Notes under the pieces: model-generated
The model's input: only the letters and a program-made list of their open reading frames with translations
The model's database searches: none
What the model was told of the DNA's origin: nothing
Shown: positions 5,777 to 12,582 of the stretch, one piece after another
Numbering within the stretch: the first letter of the stretch is position 1
Layout: each line of letters starts with the position of its first letter
Translations under genes and position numbers: made by a program
Origin: JBBQDZ01 sp038237515
GTDB taxonomy: Bacteria; Actinomycetota; Thermoleophilia; Gaiellales; Gaiellaceae
Direction: 5' to 3'
Assembly: GCA_038237515.1 (NCBI GenBank)
Contig: JBBRYP010000082.1
Span: forward strand, 1-14,532
Length of the DNA stretch: 14,532 nucleotides

Positions 5777-6721
5777 ATGATCGTGATCGGAGTGGACGTA
5801 CACAAGCAGTCGGTGACCGCGGTGGCGGTCGACGAGGCCGGCCGGATGCTCGACGAGCGGACGGTGAGGGTAGGCAGCGATGAGCTGATCGGCTAGGCCT
5901 CAGCCTTCGATGCGGAGCGCCTTTGGGCGATCGAGGACTGCAGGCTCTTGACGCCGTGGTTGGAGCGGCAGCTGCTCGGCCTGGGCGAGGAGCTGGTACG
6001 GGTCTCGCCGAAGCTGACGGTCCCGGAACGCCGCGCCGGCAGGACACGCGGGAAGTCGGACCGATCGACGCGCTCGCGGTCGCCAGGGCGGCGCTGCGCG
6101 AGCCGGACCTGCCGCGGCCTCAGCCAGGTGAGCATGTCCATCGCGAGATCAAGCTGCTGGTTGACCATCGCGACCATCTCGTCGACGAGCGCAGGCGGAC
6201 ACAGCAGCGGCTGCGCTGGCACCTGCACGAGCTCGACCCGACCCTGGTCGTCCCGTTGCGGAGACTCGACCGGGCGAGTCACCTCGAACGCGTCGGCCGC
6301 TGGCTGGCACGGCGTGAGCAGGACGTCCAGGCGCGGATCGCACGCGAGCTCGTCAACCGCTGCCGCCCGCTGACACGCCAGATCACCGAGCTCGACCAGG
6401 AACTCGAACAGCGGCCGGCCGCAGTCGCGCCGACGCTTCAAAACAGACGCACAACTCGCACGCCACAGCGGCGTCGCACCACTCGAAGCAAGCCCAGGCA
6501 AAAACCAGCGACACCGGCTTGCCCGCGGCGGCAACCGCCAACTCAACGCCGCCCTCTACCGGATCGCGATCACGCAGTCCCGTTACCACCCTGCAGCCCG
6601 CGCCTACCTCGAACGCAAACAAGCCGAAGGCAAAACACGTCGCGAAGCGATCCGCTGCCTCAAACGACTCCTCGCCCGCACCGTCTTCAACACACTGAAA
6701 GCGAGCCCCGCCTTGACATAG
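5777..6721 (+). pseudogene. IS110-family transposase, disrupted
   Basis: The start is ATG 5777 behind GGAGG (5764-5768). The N-terminus MIVIGVDVHKQSVTAVAVDE is the RuvC-like DEDD domain of IS110 transposases, and WAIEDCR and GKSD/PIDALA supply the other acidic residues. Three lesions are visible. A TAG at 5894 sits where family members have Trp. A lost base near 6060 shifts the frame between GKSD and PIDALAVARAALREPDLPRP. A deletion near 6430 removes the central stretch around the expected 'LPG.G' segment and returns to the first frame at RFKTDAQLARHSGVAPLEAS. The C-terminal part (GGNRQLNAALYRIAITQSRY to VFNTLK) is intact to TAG 6719. An intact relative would be about 350-400 residues. The element is dead for autonomous movement. 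Confidence 0.9.
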
Positions 6722-6725
6722 GAGC

Positions 6726-7063
6726 AACGCTGGCCCATGCAGCGGTTGCTCCCCGCTTCGCCTGTGCGATCGTCCGAGACATGAGCGTCGGGGAATGGGA
6801 TTGGTCGCTCAGAGTCTTCGACCACGTCCAAGTCCACGCCAGCGACTACCGCGAGAGCGTGCGGTTCTATGAGACGGTGCTGGCGGCGCTTGGGGTTCCG
6901 CGGCTCGCCGAGCATGACGACTGGACCGACTTTACGGACCTGGCGAGTAGCGATGGTCGGACGGCCGGCGCCAATTCGGCACGTTCGGCCCCCGCGTCGT
7001 GACCGTCCCCGCGCCGCGTGCTGTGCGGGTTTGAATAAGACATCTTGCTATCTGAAAATTTGG
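6726..7063 (+). repeat. long direct repeat, right copy (338 bp)
   Basis: This is the counterpart of 1440-1775, with 8 differences. Its left edge lies a few bases after the stop of the IS110 pseudogene. Its right edge (TTTGG at 7059-7063) overlaps the 3' end of the minus-strand tRNA-Arg(TCG). It also contains GGTTTGA (7029-7035), as in both 57-bp element contexts. Confidence 0.9.
6781..7002 (+). pseudogene. VOC/glyoxalase-fold protein, N-terminal half (open but truncated)
   Basis: The 73-codon ORF starts MSVGEWDWSLRVFDHVQVHA and continues SDYRESVRFYETVLAALGVP, RLAEHDDWTDFTDLA, after which family resemblance ends and a TGA follows at 7000. VOC proteins of this group run about 120-145 residues, so the second beta-alpha-beta unit with the metal-binding Glu is missing. 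The frame is undisturbed, unlike the copy at 1495. A matching C-terminal VOC end lies, in opposite orientation, in the chimeric ORF at 925-1182. A half-VOC could in principle dimerise, but truncation is the simpler reading. Confidence 0.7.
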
Positions 7064-7132
7064 CCCCGGGAGGAATCGAACCTCCGCACGCAGATTCGAA
7101 GTCTGCCGCTCTATCCACTGAGCTACGGGGCC
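7061..7132 (-). tRNA. tRNA-Arg(TCG)
   Basis: The cloverleaf is complete on the minus strand: acceptor GGCCCCG/CGGGGCC with discriminator A, D-arm GCTC/GAGC, anticodon stem GCAGA/TCTGC with loop CTTCGAA (anticodon TCG), and T-arm GGAGG-TTCGATT-CCTCC. It is 72 nt and CCA is not encoded. The 3' end abuts the 338-bp repeat. Confidence 0.95.
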
Positions 7133-7153
7133 GGGCAGTGCCAGACCGCTAGG

Positions 7154-7227
7154 GGTGGCGGAGGGGACTCGAACCCCCGACCACCGGGACCACAACCCGG
7201 GGCTCTACCAACTGAGCTACCGCCACC
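7154..7227 (-). tRNA. tRNA-His(GTG)
   Basis: On the minus strand: acceptor GTGGCGG/CCGCCAC, an encoded extra G at -1 opposite C73 (the His identity pair), anticodon stem CCGGG/CCCGG with loop TTGTGGT (anticodon GTG), and T-loop TTCGAGT. Coordinates include G-1 and the discriminator. CCA is not encoded. It lies upstream of tRNA-Arg(TCG), 21 bases away, probably in one transcript. Confidence 0.95.
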
Positions 7228-7238
7228 TCGCGCGGTAC

Positions 7239-7244
7239 AGGATA
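7239..7244 (-). promoter_or_regulatory. possible -10 box of the tRNA-His/tRNA-Arg unit
   Basis: The minus strand reads TATCCT, 12 bases before the G-1 nucleotide of tRNA-His, a reasonable distance for a tRNA promoter. The -35 candidate (TGAGGC) is weak and its spacing is about 15, so this is tentative. Confidence 0.3.
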
Positions 7245-7284
7245 GCCGCGGCCCCCGCAGCCTCACGCTGCAGGCGCCGGAGCG

Positions 7285-7935
7285 TTAGCGCAGGGCCGTC
7301 TCGTCGAGGCGCTCGGTCAGCTCCTGGATCGAGTCGAACACGCCGGACGCGCCCGCGTCGAGGAGCTCCTGCCGCGACCAGCCGCCGGTGAGCACGCAGA
7401 GCGTCTCGATCCCGACCTTTCGTGCCGCCTCGACGTCCCAGCCGGTGTCCCCGACGAAGACGGCTTCCCCGCCACCCGCCTTCTCGAGCGCGGCTGCGAC
7501 GATGTCGGGATCGGGCTTCGTCGCCTCCACGTCGTCGGAGGTCGTCCAGGCATCGACGAGGTCGCGGGCGACGAGCTTGTCGAGATAGTGGTCGAGCTGA
7601 TTCTCGGGCGCCGAGCTCGCGAGGACGACGGTGTGGCCGCGGCGCCGGAGCTCTACGAGGAATGCTCGCGCGCCCGCGAGCGGCTCCGTCTCCCCCATCA
7701 GCTCGAGGTAGAGCTGCCTCTCGGCGGCGCGGACGCGGTCGCCCGAGCGCTCCTCCGCCTCGGGCCCGGCCGCGGCCTCGACCAGCTGGTCGCCGCCCAT
7801 CCCGACGAGCCGGTGCAGCCGCCAGACCGGCAGCACGATCCCGTGCTGGCGGAAGGCGCGCGCCCACGCCAGGGCGTGGTGGTAGTTGGTGTCGACGAGC
7901 GTCCCGTCGAGGTCGAGCAATGCGGCGAGCGGCAC
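7285..7935 (-). CDS. HAD-superfamily hydrolase (phosphoglycolate-phosphatase-like)
   Basis: The ORF encodes 216 residues from GTG 7935. All four HAD motifs are visible: DLDGT (residues 8-12, nucleophile Asp8 and acid Asp10), LASSAP (105-110), the KPDPD lysine (140) and GDTGWD (162-167). The helical insert between motifs I and II is the C1 cap of the Gph/beta-phosphoglucomutase subfamily. The enzyme hydrolyses a small phosphoester in the cytosol; the substrate is not deducible. It starts 15 bases after the stop of the cyclophilin gene and is likely co-transcribed with it. Confidence 0.92.
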   Translation of the reverse strand: MPLAALLDLDGTLVDTNYHHALAWARAFRQHGIVLPVWRLHRLVGMGGDQLVEAAAGPEAEERSGDRVRAAERQLYLELMGETEPLAGARAFLVELRRRGHTVVLASSAPENQLDHYLDKLVARDLVDAWTTSDDVEATKPDPDIVAAALEKAGGGEAVFVGDTGWDVEAARKVGIETLCVLTGGWSRQELLDAGASGVFDSIQELTERLDETALR

Positions 7936-7950
7936 GAAGCGCTGTGCCGC

Positions 7951-8421
7951 TCAGGCGCCGGTCTGATCAGCGAGCTCGACCCGCTCGATCACGACCGGCT
8001 CGCGGGGCCGGTCGCTGGCGTCGCGCGGGACCGCGGAGATGCGATCGGCCACGTCCATGCCGGAGGTGACGCGGCCGAAGACTGTGTGCTTGCCGTCGAG
8101 CCAGGACGCGTCTTCGGTGGTCACGACGAAGAACTGGCTGCCGTTCGTGTTCGGGCCGGCGTTCGCCATCGCCAGAGCGCCGCGCGCCACCTTGTGGTCG
8201 TTGATCTCGTCCTCGAACTGGTATCCAGGCCCGCCGCGACCCGTGCCCGTGGGGTCGCCGCCCTGGATCATGAAGTCAGGGATCACCCGGTGGAAGACGA
8301 CCCCGTCGTAGAACCCGTCGCCGGCGAGCTTCGTGAAGTTCCCGACGGTCTCGGGCGCGTCGTCGTCGAAGAGCTCGACCTCGATCGGTCCGTGGTTTGT
8401 GTGGAGGGTTGCGCGGCTCAC
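7951..8421 (-). CDS. cyclophilin-type peptidyl-prolyl cis-trans isomerase
   Basis: The 156-residue protein from GTG 8421 is a single cyclophilin domain with no signal peptide, so it is cytosolic. Conserved elements: FHRVIPDFMIQGGD (43-56, catalytic Arg45), MANAGPNTNGSQFF (85-98), and SWLDGKHTVFG (106-116, including the Trp that lines the binding pocket). It catalyses prolyl isomerisation during protein folding. It lies in a minus-strand cluster with a small upstream protein (stop 8434) and the HAD gene downstream. The product is intact and of usual bacterial length. Confidence 0.95.
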   Translation of the reverse strand: MSRATLHTNHGPIEVELFDDDAPETVGNFTKLAGDGFYDGVVFHRVIPDFMIQGGDPTGTGRGGPGYQFEDEINDHKVARGALAMANAGPNTNGSQFFVVTTEDASWLDGKHTVFGRVTSGMDVADRISAVPRDASDRPREPVVIERVELADQTGA

Positions 8422-8433
8422 GGCGGCGGGAGG

Positions 8434-8727
8434 CTACCGGAGCCGGTCGGCGAGCGGCTCGACGGCTCCGGCCGTCGGCGCTAGCTCGCCGGACTCGAGA
8501 CCGGCGACGACCTCGCGCGCGAGCGCGAGTGCCTCGCTCTCCTGGTCGGGGTCGAGCACGGTGTTGACGGCTGCGATCGGCCGCCCCTCCTCCCAGAGCT
8601 CCAGGTCGACCGTGGCGAGCTCCTTCCGCGCGATGTAGGGATCCTCAGGAACGCCGACGCGTACCTGCACGGAGCGGCCGTCGGGAAGCGCAGCCATGTG
8701 CTCGATCGTATGCGAGCGGAGGCTCAC
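8434..8727 (-). CDS. small conserved-looking protein, unknown function
   Basis: The ORF encodes 97 residues from GTG 8727; the alternative ATG 8697 gives 87 residues starting MAALPDGRSVQVRVGVPEDP. The composition is ordinary for a cytosolic protein: YIARKELATVDLELWEEGRP suggests beta strands and DPDQESEALALAREVVAGLE a helix. No family is recognised. It sits 12 bases upstream of the cyclophilin gene, so probably heads that transcription unit. AGGAG abuts the GTG, too close for an ideal ribosome site, and is part of a small hairpin. Confidence 0.7.
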   Translation of the reverse strand: MSLRSHTIEHMAALPDGRSVQVRVGVPEDPYIARKELATVDLELWEEGRPIAAVNTVLDPDQESEALALAREVVAGLESGELAPTAGAVEPLADRLR

Positions 8728-8731
8728 CTCC
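8718..8731. promoter_or_regulatory. hairpin covering the start region of the small protein gene
   Basis: GGAGG-CTCA-CCTCC is a perfect 5-bp stem. On the minus-strand transcript it includes the GGAGG and the GTG start at 8727, so it could hide the ribosome site. If translation starts at ATG 8697 instead, the GGAGG is not the functional site and the palindrome may be incidental. Confidence 0.25.
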
Positions 8732-8769
8732 TGGATCTGTCACCGCCGCGCTCCACCTAAACGTCCGAC

Positions 8770-9876
8770 GTGCGCGGCAACCTTCGGTCGATGCTGGAGC
8801 GCATCGTTCGGTTCCGCGTGCGAACGGTGCTCGCCGTCCTCGGCCTCGCGATCGCTGTCTTCGCCCTGCTGAAGGTCGTGATCATCGCGCGGCACGTGAT
8901 CGCGTGGTTCTTCGTGGCGCTCTTCCTCGCGCTCGCCCTGAACCCACTCGTGGAGTGGCTCCAGCGGCGCGGCATCCGGCGCCGGGGGATCGCCGTCGCG
9001 ACCACCTACGTGCTCGCGATCGGCGTGATCGTCGGGGTCGGCTTCCTCTTCATCCCGACGCTCGTCCACCAGGTGAACGACTTCGTGCAGAAGCTCCCGG
9101 ACTACGTGCACGACCTGACGCACGGCCGCGGCCGGCTCGGGTTCCTCGAGCGCAAGTACAACATCGTGGAAAAGGTCAGGAAAGCCGTGAAGGAGGGCGG
9201 GGCGACGAAAGTGCTCGGCCTCTCGGGCGCCGCCATCGCGATCACGAAGAGCATCATCACGCTCGTCGTCGCGACGATCACGATCGCGTTCATGACCTTC
9301 TTCATGCTGCTCGAAGGGCCGCAGTGGCTGGAGCGGCTGTACGGCCTCCTGCCGGAGCACGCCCAGCCGCGCTGGCGAGGCGTCGGGCGCGATATCTACC
9401 GGACGGTCGGCGGCTACGTGACCGGCAACCTCCTGATCAGCCTGATCGCGGGCGTCCTGACGACGCTCGTGCTCCTCGGGATGGGGGTACCGTACGCGGT
9501 CGCCCTGGGGCTGATCGTCGCGATCCTCGACCTGATCCCGCTTGCAGGAGCGACGATCGCGGCGGTGATCATCGCCGTGGTTGCGTTCATCCACTCGATA
9601 CCGGCGGGCATCGTCGCAGTCGTGTTCTTCGTCGTCTACCAGCAGGTGGAGAACCACCTCCTCCAGCCGGTGATCTACGGGCGGACCGTGCAGCTCTCGC
9701 CGCTCGCGGTGCTCGTGTCGGTGCTGATCGGCGCCGAGCTGGCGGGCGTCCTGGGCGCCCTCGTGGCGATCCCGGTCGCGGGTGCGATCCAAGTCCTTCT
9801 CCTCGACTGGCTTCGGGCGAGGCGCGCGCGGCTCGTCGAGCCGGTTACGGTCGTCGGGACGTCGCCGGAGGCCTGA
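8770..9876 (+). CDS. AI-2E family transporter (UPF0118/PerM-like permease)
   Basis: The ORF encodes 368 residues from GTG 8770; ATG 8791 would shorten it by seven. The layout matches the family: two N-terminal membrane helices (about 18-55), another at 75-95, a soluble amphipathic region (VHQVNDFVQKLPDYVHDLTH onward), a pair of helices around 155-185, and a C-terminal block of four or five helices. That block contains GNLLISLIAGVLTTLVLLGM, DLIPLAGATIAAVIIAVVAF and the VENHLLQPVIYGRTVQLSPL signature. Members export small molecules or act as cation antiporters; autoinducer-2 export is not implied for this organism. It is divergent from the gene at 8434-8727, with a 42-bp shared upstream gap. 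Confidence 0.92.
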   Translation: MRGNLRSMLERIVRFRVRTVLAVLGLAIAVFALLKVVIIARHVIAWFFVALFLALALNPLVEWLQRRGIRRRGIAVATTYVLAIGVIVGVGFLFIPTLVHQVNDFVQKLPDYVHDLTHGRGRLGFLERKYNIVEKVRKAVKEGGATKVLGLSGAAIAITKSIITLVVATITIAFMTFFMLLEGPQWLERLYGLLPEHAQPRWRGVGRDIYRTVGGYVTGNLLISLIAGVLTTLVLLGMGVPYAVALGLIVAILDLIPLAGATIAAVIIAVVAFIHSIPAGIVAVVFFVVYQQVENHLLQPVIYGRTVQLSPLAVLVSVLIGAELAGVLGALVAIPVAGAIQVLLLDWLRARRARLVEPVTVVGTSPEA

Positions 9877-9883
9877 GCCCCTT

Positions 9884-9956
9884 GGGCGGGTTCCCTCACG
9901 CGGGGGAATTCACGGGCGGGTGCCCAGTTCGAGCGATCCAAAAGCCCGTCCGCCCG
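9884..9956 (+). promoter_or_regulatory. structured 5' leader of the CAP-domain gene
   Basis: GGGCGGG occurs at 9884-9890 and again within 9914-9920. Either could pair with the CCGCCCG at 9950-9956 (the second gives CGGGCGG/CCGCCCG). TTCCC (9891-9895) pairs with GGGAA (9904-9908). Competing stems before a secreted cell-wall-type gene suggest a leader control. I looked for the ydaO c-di-AMP riboswitch consensus, which often precedes such genes in actinobacteria, and did not find its conserved blocks. Confidence 0.3.
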
Positions 9957-9971
9957 CCGATCGACGCACCG

Positions 9972-10523
9972 ATGGCTACCCGGATGCTTCGCGCCATAGG
10001 TCTGGCCGCCGTGACCGCGGCCATCTGCCTCGTAGCCTTCTCGGCGGCCGCCGGGGCTGGCCAGTCGAACCCGGTTCGCACCCTCTCCGCGCTGGACACG
10101 CTCGAGGGCCGGATCCTGTCGGACATCAACAGGATCCGGTCGAACCGCGGCCTTTCACCCCTCCGGATCTTCGGGGGTCTCACGGCCGCGGCGGACACGC
10201 ATTCGCGCGAGATGGCTCGCTCGGGATTCTTCGCGCACAGCTCAGCCGACGGATCGTCCTTCTCGAGGCGCGTCCAGCGCTTCTATCCCACCAGCCGGTA
10301 CTCGAGCTGGCTCGTCGGCGAGAACCTGCTGTGGTCATCGCCCTCGATCGACGACAGCCGTGCCGTCGACCTGTGGATGCGAAGCCCCGGCCACAGGGCG
10401 AACCTCCTCGAGCCGCGCTGGCGGCAGATCGGCCTCTCCGCGATGCACGCCTCCTCCGCGCCGGGGACGTTCGGCGGCCGAGAGGTGACGATCCTCACGG
10501 CGGACTTCGGCGTCAGGCGCTAG
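9972..10523 (+). CDS. secreted CAP-domain (SCP/PR1-like) protein
   Basis: The ORF encodes 183 residues from ATG 9972. Signal peptide: MATRMLRAIGLAAVTAAICL followed by a small-residue stretch ending near AGAG (about residue 30). The CAP domain covers about 42-181: INRIRSNRGLSPL (52-64), THSREMARSGFFAHSS (76-91), GENLLW (116-121), WMRSPGHRANLLEPRW (135-150), and terminal TADFG (177-181). The usual His/Glu/His cavity residues (His77, Glu117, His141) are present. Bacterial CAP proteins are extracytoplasmic with unclear activity, often linked to the envelope. The gene sits 95 bases after the permease, behind a structured leader, and looks intact. Confidence 0.9.
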   Translation: MATRMLRAIGLAAVTAAICLVAFSAAAGAGQSNPVRTLSALDTLEGRILSDINRIRSNRGLSPLRIFGGLTAAADTHSREMARSGFFAHSSADGSSFSRRVQRFYPTSRYSSWLVGENLLWSSPSIDDSRAVDLWMRSPGHRANLLEPRWRQIGLSAMHASSAPGTFGGREVTILTADFGVRR

Positions 10524-10535
10524 CGTGGGCCCGTC

Positions 10536-10682
10536 GTGGGATTCCTGCGCAAGCTGAAGAGCTTCTGGGGGTCAGCCGAAACCCCGGAGCAAGAAGCGGC
10601 GCGAGCGGAGGCTCTCAGGATCAAGGCCGAAGGCAAGCGCGAGGGGCTCACGGGCGGCCACGGTCGGTACAAGCGCCGCTAG
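10536..10682 (+). CDS. short basic ORF, 48 residues, unknown function
   Basis: GTG 10536 opens MGFLRKLKSFWGSAETPEQE, then AARAEALRIKAEGKREGLTG and GHGRYKRR. It begins 12 bases after the CAP gene stop. The sequence has an amphipathic N-terminal helix (FLRKLKSFW), a charged helical middle and a basic tail, a composition typical of real small actinobacterial proteins. No Shine-Dalgarno is obvious (GGGCCC precedes the start). It could be a translated appendix of the CAP transcript, or chance. Confidence 0.5.
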   Translation: MGFLRKLKSFWGSAETPEQEAARAEALRIKAEGKREGLTGGHGRYKRR

Positions 10683-10855
10683 GCAGAGCCGGCGTCTCGG
10701 CCATCGGGAACGCGCTTTGAAATCGTCGAATACCCGGGCAGGCCTTCAGAGACGCGGGGCAGGCAGGGAAGGCGAGTTGAGGTTCACGAGACGCGAAACG
10801 TGACGCAGCCTCGGAGGCCACGGGTGGGCGCGTGGAAGAAGCCGCAGGGGCTGGG

Positions 10856-10861
10856 TACTCT
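10856..10861 (+). promoter_or_regulatory. possible -10 box of tRNA-Arg(TCT)
   Basis: TACTCT lies 9 bases before the tRNA. A weak -35 candidate (TGGAAG, 10833-10838) is 17 bases upstream. The 188-bp gap 10683-10870 shows nothing else. Confidence 0.3.
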
Positions 10862-10870
10862 GCAGCTCTC

Positions 10871-10942
10871 GCGCCTGTAGCTCAGTGGAAGAGCGGCGGC
10901 CTTCTAAGCCGCGGGTCGGGGGTTCGAATCCCTCCAGGCGCA
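10871..10942 (+). tRNA. tRNA-Arg(TCT)
   Basis: Complete cloverleaf: acceptor GCGCCTG/CAGGCGC plus discriminator A, D-arm GCTC/GAGC, anticodon stem GCGGC/GCCGC with loop CTTCTAA (anticodon TCT), and T-loop TTCGAAT. It is 72 nt and CCA is not encoded. A tyrosine integrase gene ends 60 bases downstream, pointing toward the tRNA. The 3' half of this gene is therefore the likely attachment site of the element that follows. Confidence 0.95.
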
Positions 10943-10946
10943 AGAG

Positions 10947-10972
10947 AAAACCCCCGCAGATCGGGGGTTTTT
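10947..10972. terminator. strong bidirectional intrinsic terminator
   Basis: AAAA-CCCCCG-CAGAT-CGGGGG-TTTTT: a 6-bp GC stem with a 5-base loop, an A-run before and a T-run after, so it works on either strand. It ends the tRNA-Arg transcript from the left and the integrase transcript from the right. Confidence 0.9.
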
Positions 10973-11001
10973 CTCAAGTGAAGGTCGAGAGTCGGAAGAC
11001 G

Positions 11002-12135
11002 TCAGTGCCCGGCTAGTGCCCGAGTCGCGGCCGGATCGAACTGCATCGCTGCGTCCCGGAGGCGCGTGTCCCGCAGGTGGGTGTAGATCTTCAGCGTCGT
11101 CGCCGCGGAGGCGTGGCCGGCGACAGCTTGGACGATCGCGACGTCAGCACCGGCTGCGATCAGACGTGAGACGGCCGTGTGGCGGAGGTCGTGCAGCCGG
11201 TAGCCCGAGCCTTTGAGCTTCGCCGTCGTGAGCGCCGGCTGCCAGACGCGCGCATGCACGTTGCTCGTGTTCAGCGGCGTGCCACGGACTGTGCCGAAGA
11301 CGAGCTCGCCTGGCCCGTACCGTCCACGGTCGAGCGCGCGCGATGCCAGCGCCCGCAGGGCAACGGCCACGGTCTGGAACATCGGCACCGTGCGGACGTG
11401 CCCCGACTTCGGCGTCTTCGTCTCGCCGAGTACGACCGCGCGCTCGACACGGATCGCGCGCCCTTCGAGGTCGCAGGCACCCCAGGTGAGGCCCGCGAGC
11501 TCCGAGAACCGCATCGCCGTCCCGAGCGCGACGTCTGAGAACAGCGGCCAGCAGAGATCGGTTTCGCCCGGCCGGAACGGGTCGGCGGGAGCAAGGTCGA
11601 CGAGCGCCTGCCGGATCGCGTTCAAGTGCTCCGGCGGGATCTCCTTCCCCGCGGAGGCCGGTGGTGGGGGTAGGTCGACGCGAGCGGCCGGGTTCGACGG
11701 GAGCAGGCCGAGCCGCACCGCGTCCGAGAGAATCGACCTGACCGGGACGATCGCGTTCCGGACGCTCCCCGCCGGCATCCCCGCGGCCTCGAGCCTGCCT
11801 ACCAGCTCGTCGAAGTCGAGCGGCCGGAGCGACGCGAGCGGACGGCCGCCGAGCGCCGGGTAGACGTGCCGGTCGAGGTACCCCTGGTAGCCGGCGATCG
11901 TCGACTTCGCGAGACGCGGCCGGCGGCGCTCGATCCACCGTTCAGCGAACGTCCGCAGCGTCTCTTCGCTCGGCGGCCGCCAAGTGCCGGTGTCGAGTTC
12001 CCGCAGCCGTGCGGTCAGCGCCCGCTCGGCGTCCTCACGGTTGCGGCCGATCGTCTCGTAGTAGCGACTCTTGTCCGGTCCGTAGTACCTGATCGCGAAG
12101 CTGCCGCTCGGACGTTTGACGACGCTACCCCGCAT
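11002..12135 (-). CDS. int: tyrosine site-specific integrase
   Basis: The ORF encodes 377 residues from ATG 12135, with GGGAGG seven bases upstream. An N-terminal AP2-like arm-binding domain (GSFAIRYYGPDKSRYYETIG) and a SAM-like core-binding domain (about 60-150, TFAERWIERRRPRLAKSTIA) precede the catalytic domain. The catalytic set is complete: Arg209 (TAMRFSELAGLTW), Lys243 (TPKSGHVRTVP), His315 and Arg318 (HDLRH), His341 (AGHAS) and nucleophile Tyr351 (IYTHL). It recombines phage- or island-type attachment sites. The gene runs toward tRNA-Arg(TCT), the normal layout for an element integrated in a tRNA 3' end. It lies downstream of an excisionase-like gene, with paired inverted repeats between them. 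Confidence 0.95.
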   Translation of the reverse strand: MRGSVVKRPSGSFAIRYYGPDKSRYYETIGRNREDAERALTARLRELDTGTWRPPSEETLRTFAERWIERRRPRLAKSTIAGYQGYLDRHVYPALGGRPLASLRPLDFDELVGRLEAAGMPAGSVRNAIVPVRSILSDAVRLGLLPSNPAARVDLPPPPASAGKEIPPEHLNAIRQALVDLAPADPFRPGETDLCWPLFSDVALGTAMRFSELAGLTWGACDLEGRAIRVERAVVLGETKTPKSGHVRTVPMFQTVAVALRALASRALDRGRYGPGELVFGTVRGTPLNTSNVHARVWQPALTTAKLKGSGYRLHDLRHTAVSRLIAAGADVAIVQAVAGHASAATTLKIYTHLRDTRLRDAAMQFDPAATRALAGH

Positions 12136-12160
12136 GTAGGTGCCTCCCTAGCGAAGGCGC

Positions 12161-12235
12161 CTCCGGGCGACAACGGATCTGCCCCGTCGCGCCCGGAGAC
12201 GCGCAGGAACATAGCCAACGGCCGGGGGCAGATCC
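12161..12235. repeat. two interleaved inverted repeats upstream of the integrase
   Basis: Pair a: CTCCGGGCG (12161-12169) with CGCCCGGAG (12190-12198). Pair b: GGATCTGCCCC (12175-12185) with GGGGCAGATCC (12225-12235). Both are perfect. Because the arms alternate (a, b, a, b), the two hairpins cannot form together except as a pseudoknot. The set fills the 114-bp gap between the excisionase-like stop and the integrase ribosome site. Confidence 0.7.
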
Positions 12236-12249
12236 CAGCACGAGGGGGA

Positions 12250-12582
12250 TCATCGCATCCGGTCCGGCCGCGAGCAAGGTGCTCCCGACTCGATCCACCC
12301 TCGCGCGCGCGGGGGATCAAAGAACCACGAGCCGGCGAGCTTCACGGCGCCTGGGACCTCCCCACGCCGCAACCGCTCGTACAACCACGCCTTCCAGGTC
12401 TCCGGTCGCTTCGCCGGCGGCAGCTCAGCCACGAGCTCGTCCAGGGTGACGAGAGACGACGTGCCCGCCGCTGCCGGCAGCATGGTCGTGGCGCCCAGTC
12501 TCGCGGCGACCTCGTCCGCGACGCGATCGGCGAGCCTGTCAACGATCAGGTCGGCGAGCTCGTCGAGCAGGTCGGCGGTCAT
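12250..12582 (-). CDS. small excisionase-like/HTH DNA-binding protein
   Basis: The ORF encodes 110 residues from ATG 12582, which overlaps the primase stop as ATGA. This fixes the start against a longer open frame beginning at 12726. Residues 1-30 form an amphipathic helix (LLDELADLIVDRLADRVADE), a possible dimerisation segment. Residues 45-100 read LVTLDELVAELPPAKRPETW, KAWLYERLRRGEVPGAVKLA, GSWFFDPPRARGWIES. This resembles the MerR/AlpA-type winged helix of excisionases and recombination directionality factors ('..W.YRL.R.GEVPG..K.G..W.F....'). Position between primase and integrase supports an excision-control role. A plain regulator of int is the alternative. Confidence 0.75.
   Translation of the reverse strand: MTADLLDELADLIVDRLADRVADEVAARLGATTMLPAAAGTSSLVTLDELVAELPPAKRPETWKAWLYERLRRGEVPGAVKLAGSWFFDPPRARGWIESGAPCSRPDRMR

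Noticed and set aside
7059..7063. Right long repeat as an att site of an element integrated in tRNA-Arg(TCG)
   Set aside because: Only about three tRNA bases (TGG) are shared with the left copy, too few for a tRNA-type attachment core, and no integrase lies within the bracketed segment.
7075..7290. Plus-strand open frames across tRNA-Arg(TCG) and tRNA-His
   Set aside because: The peptides (REESNLRTQIRSLPLYPLS; GTRTPDHRDHNPGLYQLSYR) are typical antisense-tRNA artefacts.
8740..9792. Long minus-strand frame opposite the permease gene
   Set aside because: Its composition is dominated by Arg, Asp, His and Glu, as expected for the antisense of a GC-rich membrane protein gene. No domain is recognisable.
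10746..10943. Minus-strand open frame overlapping tRNA-Arg(TCT)
   Set aside because: Its start (MRLEGFEPPTRGLEGRRSS) is the familiar spurious translation of an antisense tRNA, and the tRNA itself is unambiguous.
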